From Cytophagales bacterium (GTDB taxonomy: Bacteria > Bacteroidota > Bacteroidia > Cytophagales > Bernardetiaceae), in NCBI GenBank assembly GCA_004293815.1, contig RDZD01000015.1:45806-109805 (forward strand): DNA of 64,000 nt, given 5' to 3'. Shown here piece by piece: positions 52,504 through 61,900 of this stretch. Below the pieces are notes generated by a model. That model had not been told where the DNA came from. It saw only the letters and a program-made list of their open reading frames with translations, and did not search any database. A program made the translations under genes and the position numbers. Numbering within the stretch: the stretch's first letter is position 1; each line of letters starts with the position of its first letter.

Positions 52504-53457
52504 ATGATGAATATTCTTGAAGCAGCAAAAACTGTTTTTGACATCGAGGCAAAAGCTATTTTACAGCTCAAAAACCAGCTCAACGGCAGCTTTGAGCGCG
52601 TAATCCATGCTATTTTAAACTGTAAAGGCAAGTTAGTGGTAACTGGCATGGGCAAATCTGGCCATATAGGCCGCAAAATTGCTGCTACTTTGGCCAGCAC
52701 TGGCACGCCTAGTTTTTTTATGCATCCCGCAGAGGCTTTTCACGGTGATTTGGGAATGGTTTCTAAGGGCGATTTGATTCTAGGAATATCTTATTCTGGG
52801 GAAACAGAAGAACTTATTAAACTTTTGCCCTTGCTCAAAGCGCGCCAGAACGAGTTTATTGCACTTTGTGGAAAAAAAACAGCCACGCTATCTGTTCACG
52901 CTGATTATTTCTTAGATGTATCGGTGCAAGAAGAGGCTTGTCCTTTAGCCTTAGCACCAACAGCTTCTACTACAGTGGCTTTGGCTATGGGCGATGCGCT
53001 GGCAGTGGTGCTTATGAAGATGCGAGATTTCAAGGCAGAAGATTTTGCCAGATTTCACCCAGGAGGAAGTCTTGGTCGCAAATTGCTGACTAAAGTAAAA
53101 GATATGATGCGCAGAGAAAATCTACCTCTCATTGGTGTAGAGGCAAGTATTGAGCAGTTGATTCTTACAATTTCAGCGAGTCGTTACGGCCTAGCAGTGG
53201 TGGAGCTTCCAGAAAATAAATACGGATTGGTAACTGATGGCGATTTGCGCCGTGCGCTGACTGTTTTTAGGCTAGATGGTATCAAAAATCAGCGCATTGA
53301 GCATATCATGACTAAAAATCCGAAATCTATTAGCCCAGAAAGCAGCATTTCAGAGGCCGAAGAGCTATTCTACAAACACCAAATTACCCACTTGCTGGTA
53401 CAAGACAATGGTATTTTACTTGGTGTGTTACAGCTCTACGACCTCCATAAACTATGA
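52504..53457 (+). CDS. kdsD: Arabinose-5-phosphate isomerase (KpsF/GutQ family)
   Basis: 317 residues: SIS domain (about 35-170, with VTGMGKSGHIGRKIAATLAST, given in part, and HPAEAFHGDLGMV) and two CBS domains (about 205-315). It converts ribulose-5-phosphate to arabinose-5-phosphate for Kdo and lipopolysaccharide synthesis. ATG codons occur at 52504 and 52507. It overlaps the convergent peptidase gene by 6 bases and follows the dipeptidase gene by 15. Confidence 0.95.
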   Translation: MMNILEAAKTVFDIEAKAILQLKNQLNGSFERVIHAILNCKGKLVVTGMGKSGHIGRKIAATLASTGTPSFFMHPAEAFHGDLGMVSKGDLILGISYSGETEELIKLLPLLKARQNEFIALCGKKTATLSVHADYFLDVSVQEEACPLALAPTASTTVALAMGDALAVVLMKMRDFKAEDFARFHPGGSLGRKLLTKVKDMMRRENLPLIGVEASIEQLILTISASRYGLAVVELPENKYGLVTDGDLRRALTVFRLDGIKNQRIEHIMTKNPKSISPESSISEAEELFYKHQITHLLVQDNGILLGVLQLYDLHKL

Positions 53458-55542
53458 TAGACTAAAATCTGTTCGCTGCGCCAAATCCAAAATAAAAGCA
53501 TACTCAAGAGCCACTTCCTTAAGGCGTGCAAACCGCCCACTAGCACCGCCATGTCCTGCCTCCATGTTTGTGTGCAGAAGCAGCTTGTTTTGATCTATTT
53601 TCAGCTCGCGCAGCCGTGCTACCCACTTGGTAGGCTCCCAGTACTGTACCTGTGAGTCGTGGAGTCCGGATGTAACCAAGATGTGTGGGTAGTTTTGTGC
53701 CTTGATGTTGTCGTAAGGCGAATAAGAAAGCATATAGTGATAAAACTCTTCATTAGCAGGGTTGCCCCACTCATCATACTCATTGGTGGTGAGAGGAATG
53801 GTATCATCGAGCATGGTGGTAACGACATCTACAAATGGGACATGTGCAACAATCCCGCCATACGTGTCAGGATACATGTTTGCCACCGCACCTACGAGCA
53901 AGCCCCCCGCGCTCCCGCCTACGGCATAAATCTGCTTAGCTGCCGTATAGCCTTGCTGTATCAAGTGTTGCGCACAGGCTTCAAAGTCTGAAAAAGTATT
54001 TTTCTTTTGTAGTAAACGGCCCTCATCATACCAGTAGCGTCCCATGTCCTCACCCCCACGGATATGAGCGATGACAAATATGAAGCCTCTATCCAGTAAA
54101 CTCAAGCGTGCCGAACTGAAATAAGGATCTATAGAGTGGCCATAAGAGCCATATCCGTAAAGATAAACTGGTTGGGTTTCTGTGCGGTTGAGCTTTTTGT
54201 GATACACCAAGGACATTGGGACGGCAGTACCGTCTGGCGCGGTGGCGGTAAGTCGCTCACTGGTGTAGTCTTCCGCATTGAATTTGCCTAAAACTTCTTG
54301 TTGCTTAAGCAATACCTTTGTGCGGTTACGCATATCAAACTCAATAACCGAGTTGGGTGTTGTGAGCGATGTATAAGCGTAGCGAAGTGCATCAGTATTA
54401 AAATCAGGGTTGTAGTGCAAGTAAGCGGTGTAAGCTGGTTCGCCAAAATCAAGATAGTACTCTTCTGAGGCTGTAGGCATGATTCTGATGTGGAGAAGCC
54501 CCGCTTTGCGCTCCGTCAAAACCAAAAAGTCTTTGAACAAATCCAAATCTTCCAACAACACATCATCGCGGTGCGGAATTATCTCTTCCCAACGCTCTTT
54601 ATGAGAAATCTCCTCAATCAAACAGCGCATGAGTCTAAAGTTTTTGGCTTGCCAATTGGTTGTTATATACAGGTACTGTTCAAAATGTGCTACCCCATAT
54701 TCATGATCGCGTTCACGTGGCAAGCAAACTCTAGGTAAAAAGTTGCTATCTGGGCTAAATGTATCAATAAGATGAACTTCTGTTGTTGTGGTGCTGCTAA
54801 GCGAAATGCCTATGAAAGCCTTAGATTTGCTTCGGTAAATCCCCGTGTAGTAGGACTCGTCTTTTTCTTCATAAACGAGTACATCATCTGCCGTTGGTGT
54901 GCCAAGCGTATGCCTGAATACTTGATAAGAACGCAAAGTCTGAGGATCTTTCCTAACGTAAAAAAGGGTTTTGTTGTCATGTGCCCACTCAAAAGCTCCA
55001 CCTTCCACCAAATCAATCTCTTCATTTTCAATAATTTGACCAGTCTGTAAATCTTTGAAGCGCACGGTGTAAAGTCTGCGGCCTATTCTATCTTCGGCAA
55101 AAGCCATAATCTGGTGGTTGTCCGAGAGAGTTATACCACCACATTCATAAAACTCATGTCCGACAGCTCTTGTGTTGAGATCTATGAGGATTTCTTCGGG
55201 ATCGTCCATGTGTTGCTTCTTGCGTGCATGTATAGCATACTCTGAGCCTTTTTCATAACGCTGGTAATACCAATAATCGTCCAATTTGTAAGGCACAGAC
55301 TCATCCTGCTCTTTAATACGGGATTTGATTTCTTGAAAAAGATTTTCTTGAAAGTCCTTCAAGTGAGCCATTTGTGCGGTAGTAAAGGCATTTTCGGCTT
55401 CTAAATAATTAATAACCTCTGGGTTTTCGCGTTCTCTAAGCCAATAAAAATGATCTTCTCTTTTGTGACCGTGTGGTGAATCTACAACAAATGGTTTGCG
55501 AGGAGCTTGGGGTGCTAAAATGGGATTTTTTGTACTATTCAT
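53452..55542 (-). CDS. ptrB: Oligopeptidase B (prolyl oligopeptidase family, S9A)
   Basis: 696 residues: an N-terminal seven-bladed propeller (about 75-410) and an alpha/beta-hydrolase domain with Ser544 in GGSAGG, Asp629 in HDSQV and His664 in GHGG. The N-terminus PHGHKREDHFYWLRERENPEV is typical of oligopeptidase B (given in part). It cleaves short peptides after basic residues in the cytoplasm or periplasm; no signal peptide is present. Its stop overlaps that of kdsD by 6 bases. Confidence 0.95.
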   Translation of the reverse strand: MNSTKNPILAPQAPRKPFVVDSPHGHKREDHFYWLRERENPEVINYLEAENAFTTAQMAHLKDFQENLFQEIKSRIKEQDESVPYKLDDYWYYQRYEKGSEYAIHARKKQHMDDPEEILIDLNTRAVGHEFYECGGITLSDNHQIMAFAEDRIGRRLYTVRFKDLQTGQIIENEEIDLVEGGAFEWAHDNKTLFYVRKDPQTLRSYQVFRHTLGTPTADDVLVYEEKDESYYTGIYRSKSKAFIGISLSSTTTTEVHLIDTFSPDSNFLPRVCLPRERDHEYGVAHFEQYLYITTNWQAKNFRLMRCLIEEISHKERWEEIIPHRDDVLLEDLDLFKDFLVLTERKAGLLHIRIMPTASEEYYLDFGEPAYTAYLHYNPDFNTDALRYAYTSLTTPNSVIEFDMRNRTKVLLKQQEVLGKFNAEDYTSERLTATAPDGTAVPMSLVYHKKLNRTETQPVYLYGYGSYGHSIDPYFSSARLSLLDRGFIFVIAHIRGGEDMGRYWYDEGRLLQKKNTFSDFEACAQHLIQQGYTAAKQIYAVGGSAGGLLVGAVANMYPDTYGGIVAHVPFVDVVTTMLDDTIPLTTNEYDEWGNPANEEFYHYMLSYSPYDNIKAQNYPHILVTSGLHDSQVQYWEPTKWVARLRELKIDQNKLLLHTNMEAGHGGASGRFARLKEVALEYAFILDLAQRTDFSLS

Positions 55543-55567
55543 TGTTTAATTTGAGTTCAGATTGACT

Positions 55568-55611
55568 AAAAAAAATAACCAACAGAAAGAACAAACTGCC
55601 TGTTGGTTATT
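55568..55611 (-). terminator. Terminator after the TPR gene
   Basis: On the minus strand a 12-bp stem (AATAACCAACAG / CTGTTGGTTATT), 14-nt loop, then T8. It lies between the TPR gene (stop 55636) and the oligopeptidase B start. Confidence 0.88.
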
Positions 55612-55635
55612 GAAATTTTTTTGATAAAGAAGCGG

Positions 55636-57042
55636 TTAGTTTTCAGAACCTTCGTTCACTTTAATTTCAGTCTCACCTGCAAAAAGCTGCGCACCTTCAA
55701 TTTTTTCTATCTCCATAGAAGCCGCAGTTTTATACTGGTAAGATTGCACTTGCTTCAAATAAACAACGGCTTCAGCACCTTTATTGGCCTTAATCAACAT
55801 GACACCTAGCGCAAAAGCAAATTGCGATCGCATTTCGGGGTCTATGGTTTTGTTGTCAAAAAGGGCTTTGATGATGTTTAAAGACTCATCTTTCTTGCCT
55901 AATTCATAGACAATACGACCCTTGAGAAACAAAAGCGGTACTGCAACTGGCTGATTTTTAAGAGCGTTGTCAATTGCTGTGAGCGCATCACTGTACTTGG
56001 CATTTTTAAAATACAGGCTAGCCAACTCCTTGTTATAATTACTTTGCTTGATAGGATCTTTTTCAGTTTCAAGCATGACTTTAATTTTATGAATAGTAGC
56101 CGATTTGTCTGCTAAATCTTCGCCGAGCTTAGCTAAAAACTGATTAGCACCCACAAAGTCTTTGCGAATTTTGAGACAAAGCTCCAAGTAGTTCTTAGCT
56201 GTTGCATAGTCAAAAATTTTGTAGTGAGCATTGGCTATTTGCAAAAAATACTCGGGTTGCATCCGCAGGATAGGGCCTTTGAAAGGGCCGATATTAGCCA
56301 ACTTGAGTATTTCAGAAGCTTTATCGTATTGCCCTGAATGGAAATAGGCAAAGCCTAACTGAAAAAAGTACTTGGCTCTTTCTTGGCTGACAGAATCTCT
56401 GGGAAGTTTTTCTACGACTCTTTCCAAACACTCTACCGCTTTCAGATACTCGCTTTTCTGATTGTGGTAGCGTGCTTTACAGAACAAAACATCTACTTGG
56501 TTAGGGGCTATTTGATAAGCATCTTGTATATGCTTACCCACTTCATTGAATTTTTTTTCTTTGTATAAAATATTGATTATCTGTATTTTGTATGTCACTC
56601 GTTTAATTTTATCAGCTTCATAAGTAAAGGACTTATCCAAGAATTTGATCGCATTAGGAAAGTCTCTTCTTTGTAAATACAGACGAGCGAGCATAGCATT
56701 AGCCTCTATGTGGTCGTTTTGCATATCCGCCACTTTGGCATACTGCTTCAGGGCATTTTCAAAATCTTTGAGTATGTAATAACATTTGGCTTGTTGCAGA
56801 AAAAAGTTGATATTCAGAGGGTTTTCTCCTGCCGCTTTTTGATAATATTGTATGGCTAAAGCCCAGTTTTTAGCTTTGCGAAACTCCTCTGCTTTATTAA
56901 AGTTTACCATGCCGTCTTTAACCTTGTCAGGCAGCTGGGCATGGGCAGAAAGAAGCATTGCAAAAAACACAAACACTGACAAAAAAATGCGCTTGAATGC
57001 AAAAAGTAATCTTTCGTTATGATGATTATAAGAAAAGAGCAT
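55636..57042 (-). CDS. Exported TPR-repeat protein
   Basis: 468 residues with a signal sequence (hydrophobic at about 16-34, ending SAHAQ). About nine TPR units of 34 residues run from 45 to 440, for example NWALAIQYYQKAAGENPLN, EANAMLARLYLQRRDFPNAI and HSGQYDKASEILKLANIG. It likely acts as a periplasmic scaffold. It is the last gene of a transcript closed by the hairpin at 55568-55611. Confidence 0.88.
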   Translation of the reverse strand: MLFSYNHHNERLLFAFKRIFLSVFVFFAMLLSAHAQLPDKVKDGMVNFNKAEEFRKAKNWALAIQYYQKAAGENPLNINFFLQQAKCYYILKDFENALKQYAKVADMQNDHIEANAMLARLYLQRRDFPNAIKFLDKSFTYEADKIKRVTYKIQIINILYKEKKFNEVGKHIQDAYQIAPNQVDVLFCKARYHNQKSEYLKAVECLERVVEKLPRDSVSQERAKYFFQLGFAYFHSGQYDKASEILKLANIGPFKGPILRMQPEYFLQIANAHYKIFDYATAKNYLELCLKIRKDFVGANQFLAKLGEDLADKSATIHKIKVMLETEKDPIKQSNYNKELASLYFKNAKYSDALTAIDNALKNQPVAVPLLFLKGRIVYELGKKDESLNIIKALFDNKTIDPEMRSQFAFALGVMLIKANKGAEAVVYLKQVQSYQYKTAASMEIEKIEGAQLFAGETEIKVNEGSEN

Positions 57043-57438
57043 ATGTTATTTGACTTGAAAGTACACTGAGTTTTATGCTAGAAAAATCATAATCTGCTAT
57101 TTGCCTAAGTAGAGTCTTACACAAGCAGTCTGGATTCTCAGATTCCAAATATGGTAGTTATAAATTCAAACTCCAAATAAAATAGCATCTTTCTTAACAA
57201 ATTGTAGTGCAATTCATTGTTTGAATAGTTAAATCAAAAAGTTAGTACTGCCAATCAAAGCCTTTTCGTATGCAACTCATTTGGTTAAATATACTTCAAA
57301 AACTAGACTATAATAGCCAGATGCTTGAAAGCAAAAAATAGCAATCTGGATATCTCATAAAAAGGAGACCCCCAACTCTGGCAACAAAACCGCTGAAAGA
57401 GTTGGGGGGTATTTGACAGCAAAGCTTACAAAAACAAG
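57043..57438. other. Intergenic region upstream of the TPR gene
   Basis: 396 bases. The only supported element is the terminator of the 57439-58029 gene at 57359-57408. No promoter of the TPR gene was recognised. Confidence 0.6.
57359..57408 (-). terminator. Terminator after the T9SS cargo gene
   Basis: On the minus strand an 11-bp GC-rich stem (CCCCCAACTCT / AGAGTTGGGGG) with an 18-nt loop and a T5 run after two extra bases, 31 bases after the stop at 57439. Confidence 0.75.
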
Positions 57439-58029
57439 CTATTCTTTGGCAAAAGAGCCTACAGACACTGTTTTTCCATTAATAGATGACTTGATCAGAT
57501 AAACACCATAGCGAAGTTGTCCCACTTGAATTGTACATGACCCATCTGAATCGAGTATAGTATCCACTTGTTGCAAGCTCGCACCTGTTTTGACATCTGC
57601 AATATCAATTTTTACGCTTTGACCTGCCGCATCAGCCCCAAACTTAATGTTCAAGTCATTTTTAACGGGATTGGGCGATATGTGCATCTGATTCGATATA
57701 AGCGGCTGATTCTTCATCAAATCTTTAAGCTGCTCAGGGGACAAATCATACTTAGGGTGTGAAAGTTTTTGATAACCCTTTTCATTGGGCACACCTATGC
57801 CATCAGGAGCCCTTTGTTCTTCATCACATGGGTCATACACACCAAAACTAATCATTCCGTTGGGATGCCATTGACCATTTTCAAACACAATATCGATAGT
57901 GACGTACATACCAAGGCATGGCCCAATATAGGCATTAAATGTAATAGGAATTGCTGAGGCATTTATGCTACTCAAAAATAACGTTGCAAAGAGCGCGAAA
58001 GCTACTGAAAACGATTTTAACTTTTTCAT
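57439..58029 (-). CDS. Small T9SS-exported protein
   Basis: 196 residues. Signal peptide (MKKLKSFSVAFALFATLFLS, cleaved near NASA). The mature N-terminal part has two Cys pairs and an Asp/Glu-rich stretch (YDPCDEEQRAPD). The last 80 residues are a T9SS type-A sorting domain: ISPNPVKNDLNIKF, then VKTGASLQQVDT and YGVYLIKSSINGK. Total length is unusually short for a T9SS cargo. The function of the N-terminal 100 residues is unknown. Confidence 0.82.
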   Translation of the reverse strand: MKKLKSFSVAFALFATLFLSSINASAIPITFNAYIGPCLGMYVTIDIVFENGQWHPNGMISFGVYDPCDEEQRAPDGIGVPNEKGYQKLSHPKYDLSPEQLKDLMKNQPLISNQMHISPNPVKNDLNIKFGADAAGQSVKIDIADVKTGASLQQVDTILDSDGSCTIQVGQLRYGVYLIKSSINGKTVSVGSFAKE

Positions 58030-58175
58030 AATTACAGATTGTTTGAAGTGTAAAACGATAGATTAAAATGATGTAACAGAAACCTTTGCAAAGCTAAAAA
58101 AAAATGCTTTGTGCCAAATAATTATTAAATTCTGAACACTTATTTTTTTGTTTTCCTAGAGCAATTTTTTTGCGT

Positions 58176-58183
58176 TAGCTTTG
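58176..58183 (+). promoter_or_regulatory. -7 element of the FAD monooxygenase gene
   Basis: TAGCTTTG matches the consensus exactly, 27 bases before the ATG. The nearest TTTG upstream is 25 bases away, too far for a standard -33. Confidence 0.4.
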
Positions 58184-58210
58184 CTAAACTTTTTCACAAA
58201 AATATAGTGT

Positions 58211-59341
58211 ATGAACTACGAAGTGGGCATTTTAGGTGGGGGGCTTGCTGGTTTAAGCCTCAGCATTCGGCTAGCAGAAGCAGGACTTTCAGTAGCTCTC
58301 TTTGAAAAGCAGGACTATCCCTTTCACCGCATGTGTGGCGAATATCTGTCTCTGGAGTCCTTGCCATACATCAAAAGACTTGGTGTTGACCCGTTTGCAC
58401 ATGGTGCGCAGCGCATAGATGAATTGGTGCTTAGTGCGCCTAGCGGACGTAGCCTATCTCAAATGCTTCCCTTGGGCGGTTTTGGATTAAGCCGTTATTG
58501 CCTAGACTCTTTGTTAGCCGAAAGAGCAAAAAGCTTAGGCGTAAAACTTTTTACAAAAACTCAAGTATTAGATATTACAAGCTCAGAGCAGCACAGACAT
58601 CTCATTCATACACACAATCAAGGCGAAGTAGTCGTAGCTTTGGCCATAGGCACTCACGGCAAACGCTCAAACATAGATGCCAAGCTCAAACGCCAGTTTT
58701 ATAGCAAAAATACGCCTTACATGGCCGTAAAACATCATATCAGGATACAAAACTTCCCTAGCAATCAGATTGCGCTGCATAATTTTAAGGATGGTTACTG
58801 TGGTTTTTCGCGTGTAGAGGACGGGCTTTATTGCCTTTGCTATCTGACCACGAGACAAAACCAAAAAGCCTTTAAAACCATTAAAAATATGGAACAGAAC
58901 CTACTTTCTCAGAATCCCTTTCTAAAGCAGATTTTTGAGGAGGCTGAATTTGTTTGGGATAAACCCATTGTTATCAACGAAATTTCTTTTGAAAAGAAAA
59001 CGCTTCACGAAAATTCAGTTTTGATGTGCGGCGATGCAGTAGGCATGATTACACCGCTCTGTGGCAACGGCATGTCTATGGCTTTACATGGTTCTATGTT
59101 GCTGGCAGACTTACTTTTGGCAGAACAGGCGCAAGCTGGCAGAGTGGTTTTTAGCCATCAACTGGCTCAGAATTATGAAAAAATTTGGAATAAACACTTC
59201 GCCATGCGTTTGCGTGTAGGGCGCAGCATTCAGCGTTTTTTTGGCAGCGAAAAACTTTCCGATTATTTAGTTCGATTCTTTTCAAGAACTCCCATGCTAG
59301 GCAGGCAGCTAATTCAGCTCACACATGGCGAAGCTTTTTAG
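58211..59341 (+). CDS. FAD-dependent monooxygenase/oxidoreductase
   Basis: 376 residues. GxGxxG dinucleotide fold at the N-terminus (GILGGGLAGLSLSIRLAEAG), the HRMCGEYLS segment and the C-terminal FAD motif GDAVGMITPLCGNGMSMA of geranylgeranyl-reductase/UbiH-like proteins. Related genes sit in Bacteroidota pigment or lipid pathways next to a type III PKS and a methyltransferase, but neither is seen here. It overlaps the convergent membrane-protein gene by 23 bases. Confidence 0.88.
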   Translation: MNYEVGILGGGLAGLSLSIRLAEAGLSVALFEKQDYPFHRMCGEYLSLESLPYIKRLGVDPFAHGAQRIDELVLSAPSGRSLSQMLPLGGFGLSRYCLDSLLAERAKSLGVKLFTKTQVLDITSSEQHRHLIHTHNQGEVVVALAIGTHGKRSNIDAKLKRQFYSKNTPYMAVKHHIRIQNFPSNQIALHNFKDGYCGFSRVEDGLYCLCYLTTRQNQKAFKTIKNMEQNLLSQNPFLKQIFEEAEFVWDKPIVINEISFEKKTLHENSVLMCGDAVGMITPLCGNGMSMALHGSMLLADLLLAEQAQAGRVVFSHQLAQNYEKIWNKHFAMRLRVGRSIQRFFGSEKLSDYLVRFFSRTPMLGRQLIQLTHGEAF

Positions 59342-60314
59342 TTTTAGGCTGATACAAGGCCCAAACTGCCGCCATTAGCCACCATGGGTGTATAAAATGT
59401 CCCACTGCTAGGTATAAAAATGCCAGAGAATGGAAACACAAAGCCAAAAGCCAAAAAAACCGTGCATAAAACCGCCAAAAAGAAGCTATAAAGCCACTCA
59501 GCTGAAACATCACCAATACTACGCCAAAGTTTTTTGTCAATCCCGAAAAACCACGGAGTTGCCACATCAAACCGCTGTGGAAACATTTTTCCAGCCCTGC
59601 CAGACCGTAAGGCCAGCAAGCCGCTACACTTATCAGAAGACTGATTTGCGTTAGTGAAACACCTTGCAAAAAATGAAGAGGCATCACAAAAGCCATCAGA
59701 AGTAACGGCGCGTAGAGGTGGTCTGTTTTGCCAAAACACCAAAAAAAACCTTGCATGAAAAACAGCAAAAGAGCAAGAAGAAACCCTGTTTTAAATTTGC
59801 CAATACCCAACAGCATTAGAAAAACACCAGCCACCACCAGCCACCAGAGCACCTCAAAAAACCACCAAGGCGGATATTTTGTAAAAAACGCATAAAAAAA
59901 AGTGGGCTGGTAAAATGCTGAATATCCTTCTTGCTGCTGAAGTAAATTACCCCAGTCACGCACCAAAAAAAGCAATGTGGCATAAAAAGCCCGTATGGCC
60001 CAAGTGGGTAAATGGGTGTCCTGAAGTATGGTTTGGTGCTGACTGAGATAGCGAAACCTAAAAAAAATCAATACAGATACCCCATACACAAAAGCCAGCC
60101 GCCAAGGCATTTGCCAAAGACGGCTCAGGATTTTTTCGCTTGGGTAGTCCAATAATTTTTTATAAAAACTTGGCCAATAATTTTCAACCCAAGGCATGAC
60201 AACGCCGTTTTTTTGCTCAAAAAACTGGCTGATGTCGCTAACTAAAACCCAAAGAATACATTCTAAAAAAACAAGACATAACAACAAACCTATCCAAGTA
60301 CGACGGTTTGGCAT
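59319..60314 (-). CDS. HTTM-like polytopic membrane protein
   Basis: 331 residues from the ATG at 60314, whose A is shared with the TAA stop of prmA in a TAATG overlap; this decides the start over an upstream frame extension. About nine membrane helices with KTDHLYAPLLLMAF and FHSGLMWQLRGFSG in the middle recall HTTM/vitamin-K carboxylase-like membrane domains. No catalytic motif was confirmed. The C-terminus overlaps the FAD gene on the other strand. Confidence 0.7.
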   Translation of the reverse strand: MPNRRTWIGLLLCLVFLECILWVLVSDISQFFEQKNGVVMPWVENYWPSFYKKLLDYPSEKILSRLWQMPWRLAFVYGVSVLIFFRFRYLSQHQTILQDTHLPTWAIRAFYATLLFLVRDWGNLLQQQEGYSAFYQPTFFYAFFTKYPPWWFFEVLWWLVVAGVFLMLLGIGKFKTGFLLALLLFFMQGFFWCFGKTDHLYAPLLLMAFVMPLHFLQGVSLTQISLLISVAACWPYGLAGLEKCFHSGLMWQLRGFSGLTKNFGVVLVMFQLSGFIASFWRFYARFFWLLALCFHSLAFLYLAVGHFIHPWWLMAAVWALYQPKTKKLRHV

Positions 60315-61135
60315 TACACTTTGGTTAGCTTGATGGCGGCCCACTCTTCCAAACTTTTATGGCCCACAAAAATAAGGTTGTGCGTTTGTGCCGCCTTGAT
60401 GAGCATGGGAACATCCGTATCATAAAAACCACTCAAAAGCAAAGTGCCACCAATGTGCAACAAACGGCTGTAAATAGGCATTTCTTCTATCAAAATTTCG
60501 CGGGTAATATTGGCAATGACCACATCAAATTTTTCGCTTTCAGAAAGTATACTAGCCGTGCCCAAATGTATCTGCATAGGTGTCGCGTTGAGTGCGCAGT
60601 TGGCCAGCGCGTTTTCGGTAGCGTTTGAATCGTTATCTATGCCAATCACTTCGTCCGCACCCATTTTGTGAGCCAACATACCTAAAATAGCTGTTCCGCA
60701 CCCTGTGTCCAGAACCCTTTTGCGGTAAGGCGGAAAAGCCAAGAGGTATTCCATGACGAGCCGCGTGGTTTCGTGGTGTCCCGTTCCAAAAGCCATTTTG
60801 GGAGTAATGACGATTTCATAAGGAAAATTGCCAAAAGACTCATGAAATTCAGCCCTTACTACACACTGCCCCGACACAACAATAGGCTCAAAACTAGATT
60901 CCCAGATGGCATTCCAGTTTTCCTCTTCCACACGCGTTTGCACATAAGAAAAGTTGTAGCGAGAGGCCAGTTCTTCTAAATCGCTAGTATCGGCCTCGCC
61001 TTCAAGCGTAGAGGTCTCAAAACTCTCTTCGTTTTTATCTAAAAAAGTGTCAAAACCGCGCATAGCGAGTTCTGCCTGTATCATTTCAATTTGTTCTGCT
61101 GTACAGCTAACAGCTAAATTAACAAAATATCGCAT
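60314..61135 (-). CDS. prmA: Ribosomal protein L11 methyltransferase
   Basis: 273 residues. The N-terminal substrate-binding region is followed by the SAM-dependent fold: MAFGTGHHETTRLVMEYL, DTGCGTAILGMLAHKMGA and VIGIDNDSNA, then VIANITREILIEEMP. It trimethylates L11 in the cytoplasm. The stop overlaps the start of the HTTM-like gene, so the two are translationally coupled. Confidence 0.96.
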   Translation of the reverse strand: MRYFVNLAVSCTAEQIEMIQAELAMRGFDTFLDKNEESFETSTLEGEADTSDLEELASRYNFSYVQTRVEEENWNAIWESSFEPIVVSGQCVVRAEFHESFGNFPYEIVITPKMAFGTGHHETTRLVMEYLLAFPPYRKRVLDTGCGTAILGMLAHKMGADEVIGIDNDSNATENALANCALNATPMQIHLGTASILSESEKFDVVIANITREILIEEMPIYSRLLHIGGTLLLSGFYDTDVPMLIKAAQTHNLIFVGHKSLEEWAAIKLTKV

Positions 61136-61476
61136 TTACGCAGTTAGATTTTGATTTGTGCAGCAAAATAACTCAAAAACTCTCAAAACAACAGTGTAGA
61201 ACCGAAAATTATTTCTTGCCCTCTTTAATATTTACAAAAAGGTCTCTTTTTTGAAAATAAACATATAAAATTTGTACTTTTGTATCGTTTATAAAACAAT
61301 TAAGAACTTTTTAAGGTTAAAACTTTATTTTTCATGTTTTGACGCATCTTCACTAAAATAAATACTCAACAGCTCTTTAAATTCTTGGCTAGGACGTATA
61401 ACTATTGATCCCTGTTAAGAGTTTATACAGTACACTATCAAGTACATTGTTTTTACACATCTAGTTAGCCTAAAAA
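61136..61476. other. Divergent intergenic region upstream of 61477
   Basis: 341 bases holding one strong plus-strand promoter (61250-61282) and a leader of about 190 bases. No structured RNA or small ORF is supported in the leader. Confidence 0.6.
61250..61282 (+). promoter_or_regulatory. Promoter of the exported-protein gene pair
   Basis: TTTG (61250-61253), 21 bases, TACTTTTG (61275-61282); both elements match the consensus exactly. Confidence 0.75.
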
Positions 61477-61866
61477 ATGAGATACCTTCTTTTATTCTTG
61501 ATGCTATTCACGTCCTCCGTGGCTTTAGCGCAGCAGCAGTATAGTTTTGATAACCCCGAAAAAGTACTCTATCTGCTCAGTTCTAAAGGGAAAACGCATT
61601 TTCTGATTCAAATTCAGCACCAGACTAAGCCCGAGCTGATTTATGTGGTACATAGGCTCAAAAACTCTGACAAACAGGTTTTGCAAGTTCAAAATGACAA
61701 GCAGGGGCTTACTGAGGTGTTAGTTCCGCAAGGGTCTAAGTTAGACAAGAGTTTTTTTATCCAAAGAATGCAGGCTATTTACAAAGATATTGCCAATATC
61801 AAAGCCAGCTCCAACAGCCCTGCCGAGTCCGAAGAGTTCTTTAAAAGAGCAGTACTTGGCCTTTAA
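61477..61866 (+). CDS. Small exported protein
   Basis: 129 residues with a signal peptide (MRYLLLFLMLFTSSVALAQQ). The mature part QYSFDNPEKVLYLLSSKGKT is a small alpha/beta domain without cysteines; no family recognised. It lies 34 bases before the large Ig-repeat gene and likely shares its promoter. Confidence 0.6.
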   Translation: MRYLLLFLMLFTSSVALAQQQYSFDNPEKVLYLLSSKGKTHFLIQIQHQTKPELIYVVHRLKNSDKQVLQVQNDKQGLTEVLVPQGSKLDKSFFIQRMQAIYKDIANIKASSNSPAESEEFFKRAVLGL

Positions 61867-61900
61867 ATACACTTTTTACAGCTCTTAAATAACTCTTCTA

